Shown here: positions 6,708 through 11,889 of the stretch, one piece after another
Position numbering within the stretch: position 1 is the stretch's first letter
Layout: every line of letters begins with the position of its first letter
Notes under the pieces: model-generated
Seen by the model: only the letters and a program-made list of their open reading frames with translations
The model's database searches: none
Told to the model about the DNA's origin: nothing
Assembly: GCA_910579335.1 (NCBI GenBank)
Contig: CAJTUQ010000076.1
Coordinates: 1-11,889 of the forward strand
DNA length: 11,889 bases
Direction of reading: 5' to 3'
DNA from: an uncultured Dorea sp.
Lineage (GTDB): Bacteria > Bacillota > Clostridia > Lachnospirales > Lachnospiraceae
Program-made: the position numbers and the translations under genes

Positions 6708-7232
6708 ATGGAGGGGAACGGGAAAATACATGTATACTACGGATCCGGAAAAGGGAAGACGACTGCGGCTGTGGGACAGGTGGTGCGCGCGGCCGGGGCA
6801 GGCTTGAAAGTACTTGTATTTCAGTTTTTGAAAGATAATTCTTCCAGTGAAAGAAAAGTGTTGGAAAGGATTGCTAACGTTACCTGCGTACCGGGAAGAG
6901 AGCTGGTAAAGTTTTACAGGCAGATGAACGGGAAAGAGCGCAGAGAACTCAAGGAATATAATAGTAAGAAGCTGGATGAAATTGTCAAAGTTTGTGATTC
7001 TTTTGACATGCTGTTTTTAGATGAAGCCTTGTGCGCAGTGTCGCTTGGCGTGCTTGATGAGGACGGCCTGCTTAGCGTTTTGAAGCATAAACCAGAGGGG
7101 CTGGAAATCATTTTGACAGGTCATAAGGTATCTGAAAAGGTACTGGAAACTGCCAGTTACGCAACAGAGATGAAGAAGCAAAAACACCCATATGACGGGG
7201 GATTGGGGGCACGTCTCGGCATCGAGTATTAA
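6708..7232 (+). CDS. cobO: Cob(I)alamin adenosyltransferase, CobO/BtuR type
   Basis: A 174-residue cytoplasmic enzyme that transfers the adenosyl group of ATP to cob(I)alamin (or cobyrinic acid a,c-diamide) to make the adenosyl-B12 form. It shows the P-loop GSGKGKTT (12-19), a Walker B-like MLFLDEA (101-107), and the family C-terminus TEM...KHPYDGGLGARLGIEY ending at the last residue. Length is normal for the family. The usual TGR motif reads TGH here (137-139), a possible variant at a conserved position. The start has AAGGGGG 6 nt upstream, 11 nt after the PfoR-like gene, with which it forms an operon. No other cobalamin synthesis or transport gene and no B12 riboswitch is nearby, so it is an orphan copy, perhaps salvaging corrinoids for B12-dependent enzymes. 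Family assignment is strong. Its reason for pairing with a PfoR-like gene is unknown. Confidence 0.92.
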   Translation: MEGNGKIHVYYGSGKGKTTAAVGQVVRAAGAGLKVLVFQFLKDNSSSERKVLERIANVTCVPGRELVKFYRQMNGKERRELKEYNSKKLDEIVKVCDSFDMLFLDEALCAVSLGVLDEDGLLSVLKHKPEGLEIILTGHKVSEKVLETASYATEMKKQKHPYDGGLGARLGIEY

Positions 7233-7265
7233 TTGTTACATGTTTCTAAAATATGTATTAAAAAG

Positions 7266-7295
7266 AAGACATAACTCCTTGTTCTATGCTATAAT
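7266..7295 (+). promoter_or_regulatory. Promoter of the alarmone synthetase gene
   Basis: A perfect TATAAT (7290-7295) is preceded by TGC (extended -10), with AAGACA (7266-7271) as a partial -35 at 18 nt. The predicted start near 7302 gives a leader of about 40 nt with the AGGAGA ribosome site. Confidence 0.75.
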
Positions 7296-7342
7296 ATGTA
7301 TATGTACGAAAAGACTCTTCGCATAGAGAGGAGAGATTATAT

Positions 7343-8056
7343 TTGGAGAACGCAATTAGAAACTACGAGGACGTAGACAGTTGGAAGACAATTATGTTTC
7401 TCTATAATGCAGCCTTGAAGGAAGTCGGAACGAAGCTTGAGATATTGAATGATGAATTTCAGCATGTTCATAAGTATAATCCCATTGAACATATTAAGAA
7501 AAGGGTGAAATCACCGGAAAGTATCGTTAAAAAGTTGAAGCGTTATGGATATGAGACGTCCATTGAAAATATGGTAAAATATGTCAATGATATTGCCGGA
7601 GTACGGTTAATCTGTTCCTTTTCATCAGATATCTACCGGCTGGCGGAGATGATTGGAAACCAAAGTGATTTAAAAGTGCTTTCTATTAAGGATTATATCA
7701 GGAACCCGAAGCAAAGCGGATATAAAAGTTATCATATGCTTGTGTCCGTCCCTATTTTTTTGTCGGACAGTGTTGTAGACACAAAGGTAGAGATACAGAT
7801 CCGCACGATTGCAATGGATTTCTGGGCGAGTCTTGAACATAAGATATATTATAAGTTTGAGGGAAACGCGCCGGAATATATCAGCCGGGATCTTCGGGAA
7901 TGCGCGGAGATGGTGTCATCGTTGGATGAAAAGATGCTCACTCTCAATGAGGCTATTCTGCAATGCCTGAAGAAACATGAAGAGTCAAAGAAACGTACAT
8001 ACAACCGGACGGATACATTCCTTGAAGAAAAGAAAGAACCGGAAGACCTGAGTTGA
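7343..8056 (+). CDS. relQ: Small alarmone synthetase, RelQ/YjbM type GTP pyrophosphokinase
   Basis: A 237-residue single-domain (p)ppGpp synthetase that transfers pyrophosphate from ATP to GDP or GTP. It lacks the HD hydrolase, TGS and ACT domains of long Rel enzymes. Synthetase motifs are visible: HIKKRVKSPESIVKKLKRYG (50-69), DIAGVRLIC (83-91), the G-loop IRNPKQSGYKSYHMLV (119-134) with Tyr127, VEIQIRT (149-155) and WASLEHK (161-167) with the probable catalytic Glu166. The C-terminal about 25 residues are charged and probably disordered. The start is TTG, chosen because AGGAGAG lies 7-8 nt upstream and the frame begins with the family-typical short N-terminus. It has its own promoter (7266-7295) and a terminator overlapping its stop codon. 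Such enzymes act in envelope-stress and late-growth responses and often form tetramers; that is family knowledge. Identification is confident. Confidence 0.93.
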   Translation: MENAIRNYEDVDSWKTIMFLYNAALKEVGTKLEILNDEFQHVHKYNPIEHIKKRVKSPESIVKKLKRYGYETSIENMVKYVNDIAGVRLICSFSSDIYRLAEMIGNQSDLKVLSIKDYIRNPKQSGYKSYHMLVSVPIFLSDSVVDTKVEIQIRTIAMDFWASLEHKIYYKFEGNAPEYISRDLRECAEMVSSLDEKMLTLNEAILQCLKKHEESKKRTYNRTDTFLEEKKEPEDLS

Positions 8057-8069
8057 ACTCAGGTCTTTT
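8043..8069 (+). terminator. Terminator overlapping the relQ stop codon
   Basis: A perfect 10-bp stem, AAGACCTGAG (8043-8052) with CTCAGGTCTT (8058-8067), has loop TTGAA and is followed by T residues to 8069. The 5' arm encodes the last residues of RelQ, and the stop TGA (8054-8056) sits in the loop. I see no distinct promoter between here and the next gene at 8145, so partial readthrough may supply it. Confidence 0.85.
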
Positions 8070-8144
8070 CATCATGCGGGGATGAATGTCCGGGGAGGAC
8101 AAAATAAGAAGCGTACGATCAACGAATAAAAGGTATGGTGCAGT

Positions 8145-9689
8145 ATGAAATATGAGAATATATATCAGGGGATATTTATTGACCGCCCAAATCGTTTTGT
8201 TGCCCGTGTCGAGATCGGAGGGCGGGAAGAGACGGTGCATGTCAAGAATACAGGAAGATGCAGGGAATTATTAAAATACGGCGCGGTTGTTTATGTTCAG
8301 AAAAACTTCAAACCGGAACGGAAAACGCAGTGGGATTTAATTGCTGTCAAAAAGGGAGACCGATTGATTAACGTGGATTCCCAGGCTCCGAATCAGGTTG
8401 TAAAGGAATGGGTGGAAAAGGGAGAGTTTGTACGGGAAATCACTGCTGTCCGTCCGGAATATGCATATGGGAGTTCCCGTATTGATTTATATGTGGAGGC
8501 AGGAAAGAAAAAGATACTGATAGAGGTGAAGGGAGTCACGTTGGAGGAGGACGGAATCGTGCGTTTTCCGGATGCGCCCAGCGTACGTGCCGTTAAGCAT
8601 GTACAGGAGCTTCAAAAGGCTGTGGATGAGGGGTATGAGGCCTATGTGATTTTTGTTGTACAGATGGAAGGCGCACGCTGCTTTACGCCGAATACTGACA
8701 CCCATCCGGAGTTTGCACAGGCTTTGAGGGCGGCGGCGGAAAAGGGAGTGCATGTTGCGGCATATGGCTGCCATGTGGAAAGCGACAGCATTATCATTTC
8801 CGGGGAAGTTCCGGCCGTTCTTAATGAACCCGCCCTCTGCCGTGCGCCGTCACTGCTGATTCCGTGGTATAGAGAGAACAAAAGAGAGCTTCCGTGGCGG
8901 GAGAATCCGGAATGCTACCATGTATGGGTGTCGGAGATTATGCTCCAACAGACAAGAGTGGAGACGGTGAAGCCCTATTATGACAGATTTATGAAAGAGC
9001 TTCCGACAATCAAAGCATTGGCAGAAGCGAAGGAGAATCAGCTGCTGAAATTGTGGGAGGGCTTAGGATATTATAACCGGGTACGGAATATGCAGAAGGC
9101 GGCCCGGCAGGTTATGGAAGATTACGGAGGAGTATTTCCGCATACCTATGAGGAGATAAGGTCTCTTAAGGGAATCGGCAGCTATACGGCGGGGGCCATC
9201 GGCTCCTTTGCATTTGGGCTTCCGGTCCCCGCAGTGGACGGAAACGTGCTCCGTGTTATTACAAGGCTTACGGCGGATGGTTCTGATATTTCAAAGCAAA
9301 GTACGAAAAAGAGGATAGAGGAGGAACTGAAAAAAGTAATTCCTGAAGAATCGGCCGGCGATTTTAATCAAGGGCTTATAGAACTGGGAGCGATTGTCTG
9401 CGTGCCAAATGGATTGCCCAAGTGTGCAGAATGTCCGCTTTCTTCGTTGTGTAAGGCGAAACAGCGAGGTCAGGAGCTTTGTTTTCCTGTAAAGGCAAAG
9501 ACGAAGGCAAGAAGGATAGAGAAAAAGACCGTGCTGATATTTATGGATGGGGAGAGGATTGCGATTAGCAAGCGCGGTCAGGAGGGGCTTCTGGCCGGAC
9601 TTTACGAGCTTCCCAATGTGGAGGGCATCTTTATAGAGATGAGGCTGCGGTATTTTGCAAAGAGATTGGGCTTATGCCGGTACGGATAG
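8145..9689 (+). CDS. sfsA-mutY: SfsA nuclease-MutY adenine glycosylase fusion, frameshifted near its end
   Basis: Two proteins in one frame. Residues 1-226 form a complete SfsA domain (DNA/RNA-binding nuclease), with FVARVEIGG, HVKNTGRCRELL, YGSSRIDLY (108-116), LIEVKGVTL (125-133) and FPDAPSVRAVKH (141-152). From about 233, MutY begins: WYRENKRELPWR, WVSEIMLQQTRVETV with catalytic Glu264, helix-hairpin-helix LKGIGSYTAGAI (341-352), catalytic Asp365 in VDGNV, and the [4Fe-4S] ligands Cys419, 427, 430, 436. MutY removes adenine mispaired with 8-oxoguanine. The recognition domain starts (RGQEGLLAGLYELPNVEG, 477-494), then reads 20 unrelated residues to a stop. The rest continues in another frame (9626-9877). 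One extra G in the GGG at 9623-9625 would restore a protein of about 577 residues. The catalytic core is intact, but 8-oxoG recognition would be lost if the deletion is real. The ribosome site AAAGG lies 11 nt upstream. Confidence 0.85.
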   Translation: MKYENIYQGIFIDRPNRFVARVEIGGREETVHVKNTGRCRELLKYGAVVYVQKNFKPERKTQWDLIAVKKGDRLINVDSQAPNQVVKEWVEKGEFVREITAVRPEYAYGSSRIDLYVEAGKKKILIEVKGVTLEEDGIVRFPDAPSVRAVKHVQELQKAVDEGYEAYVIFVVQMEGARCFTPNTDTHPEFAQALRAAAEKGVHVAAYGCHVESDSIIISGEVPAVLNEPALCRAPSLLIPWYRENKRELPWRENPECYHVWVSEIMLQQTRVETVKPYYDRFMKELPTIKALAEAKENQLLKLWEGLGYYNRVRNMQKAARQVMEDYGGVFPHTYEEIRSLKGIGSYTAGAIGSFAFGLPVPAVDGNVLRVITRLTADGSDISKQSTKKRIEEELKKVIPEESAGDFNQGLIELGAIVCVPNGLPKCAECPLSSLCKAKQRGQELCFPVKAKTKARRIEKKTVLIFMDGERIAISKRGQEGLLAGLYELPNVEGIFIEMRLRYFAKRLGLCRYG

Positions 9690-9877
9690 AAGAGCTTCCG
9701 GCGGCAAAGCATATCTTCAGCCATGTAGAATGGCATATGATAGGCTATAAGGTCCGGGTAGATGAACTGGAAAAGACAAACAGGAAAAATTTTTTGTTTA
9801 TCCATCCGGAAGAAATAGAAAAAAAATATCCGATTCCCTCTGCGTTTGAAAAGTATATGAAGGAATTAAGAGCTTGA
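9626..9877 (+). pseudogene. Displaced C-terminal part of MutY (8-oxoG recognition domain)
   Basis: This segment reads HLYRDEAAVFCKEIGLMPVR, then IEELPAAKHIFSHVEWHMIG and continues to LRA, 83 codons plus stop. AKHIFSHVEWHM is the typical MutY C-terminal (Nudix-like) motif with the FSH signature. It follows logically from LPNVEG at the end of the upstream frame, giving a normal domain if one base is added at 9623-9625. It has no ribosome site of its own at the first ATG (9674), so as sequenced it is probably not translated separately. The upstream frame runs on to its own stop at 9687-9689. Confidence 0.8.
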
Positions 9878-9891
9878 AAATAAGTGTTTTA

Positions 9892-9929
9892 AAAGGCTAT
9901 ACGGCAGCAGTGTGCGCCGGATAGCCTTT
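9892..9929. terminator. Bidirectional terminator between convergent genes
   Basis: AAAGGCTAT (9892-9900) pairs with ATAGCCTTT (9921-9929), with an inner CGGC (9902-9905)/GCCG (9916-9919) helix after one mismatch. On the plus strand it ends in TTTC. On the minus strand it runs into TTTTAAAAC. It therefore serves both the SfsA-MutY gene and the hemerythrin gene. Confidence 0.8.
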
Positions 9930-9943
9930 CTAAGTACAAGATT

Positions 9944-10366
9944 TTAGAGCCTGCCGTTATTTTCCCGCATAAATTTGTATTCTGCTACGGAGCGGTCAAA
10001 GCCTTCAATATGTGTATAGAACCATTTGATAACGTTTTCCTCTACTTTTTCAACGAAAGCCGGGGAAGGGCCTTCCTCCTCCTGAAGCATTTCGTCTAAT
10101 TCAGAAATCGTCTTTTTGAAATCTTCATGCTGCTTTTTGTGCTTTTCATAACCGGGATATTCAATGCTCTTTTGAAGCTCCTCCTCGGCGCCAAAATGGA
10201 AAACGGTGTAGTCCGACAGATAGTCAAGCGTCTTAACGGCAGCCAGCTTTGCGTCACTGTCCTCGCAGCTGTCCAAAAGCTTGTTGATTCTGTCAATCAA
10301 CTCTTTGTGTTGTGAATCAATCAATTCATTTCCTGTGATAAGATTTTCGCTAAATTCAGCTCTCAT
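9944..10366 (-). CDS. Bacteriohemerythrin
   Basis: A 140-residue single-domain, four-helix-bundle protein with a non-heme di-iron oxygen-binding site. The complete ligand set is visible: His20 (IDSQHKELID), His57 and Glu61 (VFHFGAEEE), His76 and His80 (EKHKKQHEDF), His119 and Asp124 (YTHIEGFD). Length is typical of soluble bacterial hemerythrins. In anaerobes such proteins are thought to bind or sense traces of oxygen or nitric oxide, or to store iron; which applies here cannot be told. The start is supported by GGGAGGT 8 nt upstream. It lies 24 nt downstream of the PAP2-family gene and is probably expressed from the same transcript, ending at the bidirectional terminator 9892-9929. No methyl-accepting or output domain is attached. 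Confidence 0.95.
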   Translation of the reverse strand: MRAEFSENLITGNELIDSQHKELIDRINKLLDSCEDSDAKLAAVKTLDYLSDYTVFHFGAEEELQKSIEYPGYEKHKKQHEDFKKTISELDEMLQEEEGPSPAFVEKVEENVIKWFYTHIEGFDRSVAEYKFMRENNGRL

Positions 10367-10390
10367 AGATAAATACCTCCCTGTAATAAT

Positions 10391-11059
10391 TTATATTGGC
10401 TGATGAGAAAACTTGGCTGCTTTGCGTGTCTGCGATGTATAGACGAACGGATAAATGATGCATGCCATCGCAAACGCTGCAATTACATCTGTAACCGAAT
10501 GCTGCTTTAAAAACACGGTGGACAGAATGATTAAAATTCCGGTAATATATACGCTCCACATGATACCCTTATGTGCCTTCAGCTTTTCACTGTGAGAGGC
10601 TGCAATCAGGATGCCTACGGTGTTGAAGACGTGGATGCTGGGCAGTACGTTTGTAGGAGTATCTAAGCGATAAAGCCGTTTTACTAAATCAATGCAGAAA
10701 TTATCCCTCGCAAAAGTGGTCGGACGCAGGTTTAATCCGTTAGGAAAAACAGTGCAGATTATAAGGAACGCCGTCATTCCGATAATAAGGAAGGACGTAA
10801 TCTTGTAGAAGCCTGCTTTGTCCGTGAAAAAGAAATAAAAAATACATATTGCCATAAATACAAACCAAAAATAGTATGGAAGAATAAAATACTCTATAAA
10901 TGGAATAAAGTTGTCCAGTGGAGAGTGGATGACAAAAAAATTCTTTTGAATGTGCACCTCCAGATAATTAAACCACGGTAAATAAATAAATGCGTACAGA
11001 AATACCCATGCATGACTATACTTTTTTATGAATGCCTTTGCCTTGTTACTAATCCTCAT
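10391..11059 (-). CDS. PAP2-family membrane phosphatase/phosphotransferase
   Basis: A 222-residue integral membrane protein with about six hydrophobic segments. The three PAP2 motifs are present in relaxed form: an NGLNLRPTTF segment (about 107-116) with Arg-Pro, LPSIHVFN (about 139-146) with the catalytic PSxH histidine, and STVFLKQHSVTDV (about 180-192) with the His-x3-Asp pair. The first and third motifs differ from the canonical KxxxxxxRP and SRxxxxxHxxxD. This resembles the PAP2 subgroup related to inositol phosphorylceramide synthases. Likely substrates are lipid phosphates or undecaprenyl pyrophosphate at the membrane's outer face, but this is inference. The ribosome site AAAGGGG lies about 10 nt upstream. 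It is the first gene of a probable operon with the hemerythrin gene and has its own promoter at 11118-11146. Confidence 0.85.
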   Translation of the reverse strand: MRISNKAKAFIKKYSHAWVFLYAFIYLPWFNYLEVHIQKNFFVIHSPLDNFIPFIEYFILPYYFWFVFMAICIFYFFFTDKAGFYKITSFLIIGMTAFLIICTVFPNGLNLRPTTFARDNFCIDLVKRLYRLDTPTNVLPSIHVFNTVGILIAASHSEKLKAHKGIMWSVYITGILIILSTVFLKQHSVTDVIAAFAMACIIYPFVYTSQTRKAAKFSHQPI

Positions 11060-11117
11060 GAAATAAACGCCCCTTTAAATAGTCTGATTGGTATAGTGTA
11101 TTTCTGATTCACAAAAA

Positions 11118-11146
11118 ATTATAACATGAAAAAAATTATTCAACAA
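11118..11146 (-). promoter_or_regulatory. Extended -10 promoter of the PAP2-hemerythrin operon
   Basis: On the reverse strand, a perfect TATAAT (11118-11123) is preceded by TGT (extended -10). TTGTTG (11141-11146) lies 17 nt upstream as a weak -35. The predicted start near 11111 leaves a leader of about 50 nt. A weak -35 next to a direct repeat suggests activation by a bound regulator. Confidence 0.65.
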
Positions 11147-11151
11147 GGAAG

Positions 11152-11173
11152 TTCATTTAATATTCATTTAATG
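11152..11173. repeat. 11-bp tandem direct repeat upstream of the PAP2 promoter
   Basis: TTCATTTAATA (11152-11162) is followed directly by TTCATTTAATG (11163-11173). On the reverse strand this reads TTAAAT-N5-TTAAAT, one DNA turn apart, ending 5 nt upstream of the -35 hexamer. The geometry is that of a response-regulator box, but the bases are simple A/T-rich sequence. Confidence 0.7.
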
Positions 11174-11889
11174 TTAATAATTTTCACCATGTTTTTCGAA
11201 AATCTGAATTTGATATCCTGCAATCCCCTTTTTTAAGTCTTCGTTGGAGGCAAGCGTCCATACGGCAATGGGAACGCGGAATATGTATTTTAAGACAAAT
11301 ACCGATAAATGGGGCAAATCGGACAGCTTATAAGAGATAAAATCAGGCCTTCCTAAGAAATTGCAGAAAAGATTCTGGACAATGAACTGAAAAAGCCATG
11401 CTTCCGAGTGTTTCCCGGCTGTAAGGTGTTCGGCGAGCTGTCCCCTCAGTATATGGGGAGCGTGGAGTCTGAACCACCGAAGTCCCATTGTATTGAAGGA
11501 CTGTATCATATAGTTCCCAGAATACTGCTTTAATATGCGGTAAGTTTCTTCGCAAATTTTTAAAGAGGAGGTCGGGATTTTTAATTCAATCAGCAGAGGG
11601 ACACGGCCGTCTACTGCGGCCAGGACCTCCTCGAAAAGGGGAATCCGTTCATTGGTTCCAAGAAGAGGGAGCGTTTTAAGCTCGTCGTAGCTTAAGTCTT
11701 CTATCTTTTCAGGACGCCCGCAGAGCCGTTCCAGAGTGTTATCATGAAAAACGGCCAGCCGGCAGTCGCGGGTCAGGTGCAGATCCAGCTCAATGCCGTA
11801 GCCGCAGCGCATGGCCGCATGGAATGCAGACATGGAGTTTTCAGGAATCCGCCGGGCAATATCGTGATAACCTCTATGGGCATACATAG
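11174..11889 (-). CDS. Glycerophosphodiester phosphodiesterase, 5' end cut by window edge
   Basis: Hydrolyses glycerophosphodiesters to glycerol 3-phosphate and an alcohol. The visible 237 residues start at MYAHRGYHD and cover the TIM-barrel GDPD domain: HRG (4-6), ENS (16-18), metal-binding IELDLHLT with Glu33 and Asp35, FHDNTLERLCG with His48-Asp49, LIELKIP with Glu101 and Lys103, and the late Trp in VPIAVWTLAS. The ATG at 11885-11887 is probably internal, because homologues in clostridia usually have a further segment before YAHRG, and no ribosome site can be seen in the two remaining bases. I treat it as partial. No signal peptide is visible, so it may be cytoplasmic, but the missing N-terminus could change that. 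No clear terminator separates it from the PAP2 gene downstream; the gap is 114 nt. Confidence 0.92.
   Translation of the reverse strand, partial: MYAHRGYHDIARRIPENSMSAFHAAMRCGYGIELDLHLTRDCRLAVFHDNTLERLCGRPEKIEDLSYDELKTLPLLGTNERIPLFEEVLAAVDGRVPLLIELKIPTSSLKICEETYRILKQYSGNYMIQSFNTMGLRWFRLHAPHILRGQLAEHLTAGKHSEAWLFQFIVQNLFCNFLGRPDFISYKLSDLPHLSVFVLKYIFRVPIAVWTLASNEDLKKGIAGYQIQIFEKHGENY

Noticed and set aside
7233..7262. Weak inverted repeat (ACAT ... ATGT) after cobO as a terminator
   Set aside because: Only four to five A/T-rich pairs with a long loop and no T run. Not a credible terminator.
8082..8129. 15-codon open frame (MNVRGGQNKKRTINE) between relQ and the SfsA-MutY gene
   Set aside because: No ribosome site upstream and no sign of a leader-peptide role. 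It is most likely chance.
9615..9690. Programmed ribosomal frameshifting as the explanation of the MutY break
   Set aside because: No X-XXY-YYZ slippery heptamer in the reading frame and no obvious stimulatory hairpin or internal Shine-Dalgarno at the right distance. A one-base deletion in GGG explains the break more simply.
1..11889. CRISPR array, tRNA/rRNA genes, insertion sequence, prophage or defence island
   Set aside because: No regularly spaced repeats, cloverleaf sequences, transposase or integrase frames or terminal inverted repeats are visible. The genes are typical chromosomal housekeeping and transport functions.

Overview
The window looks like ordinary chromosome from a gut-type Clostridia, most likely Lachnospiraceae (Blautia/Dorea/Clostridium scindens-like). 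That is an inference from several things: strong AGGAGG-type ribosome binding sites, extended -10 promoters, moderate base composition, a clostridial-type MutY iron-sulfur motif, a PfoR-family membrane protein, a RelQ-type alarmone synthetase and two short conserved proteins of the kind common in that family. No tRNA, rRNA, CRISPR array, insertion sequence or phage gene is visible.

Left part (1-5190). A short reverse-strand conserved gene and a divergent gene for a secreted lysine- and tyrosine-rich protein share an AT-rich control region that contains a run of nine G. A clear terminator separates them from a tight three-gene operon (1426-5109). It encodes a MacB/LolD-type ABC ATPase, a type I membrane protein with a signal peptide, repeated CARDB-like beta domains and a C-terminal anchor, and a MacB/FtsX-type permease. 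The genes overlap (ATGA, then 35 nt), so they are probably translationally coupled. They probably form one envelope complex in which the CARDB-like protein takes the place of the usual HlyD/MacA-type adaptor.

Middle part (5203-9929). A small reverse-strand conserved gene has a good promoter back to back with the promoter of a PfoR-family EIIC-like membrane protein. That gene is followed after 11 nt by an orphan cob(I)alamin adenosyltransferase. Next comes a RelQ-type small alarmone synthetase with a TTG start and a terminator that overlaps its stop codon. Then comes a long gene joining an SfsA nuclease domain to a MutY adenine glycosylase. This gene carries an apparent one-base deletion that throws the last ~83 codons (MutY C-terminal recognition domain) into another frame.

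Right part (9930-11889, all reverse strand). A bacteriohemerythrin gene and a PAP2-family membrane protein gene form a probable two-gene operon. It is driven by an extended -10 promoter with an 11-bp direct repeat just upstream of the -35. A glycerophosphodiester phosphodiesterase gene runs off the window edge and lacks its N-terminus.

No wholly new system is evident. The observations most worth following are the SfsA-MutY fusion with its frameshift, the ABC transporter with a CARDB-type partner, and the poly-G tract upstream of the secreted-protein gene.
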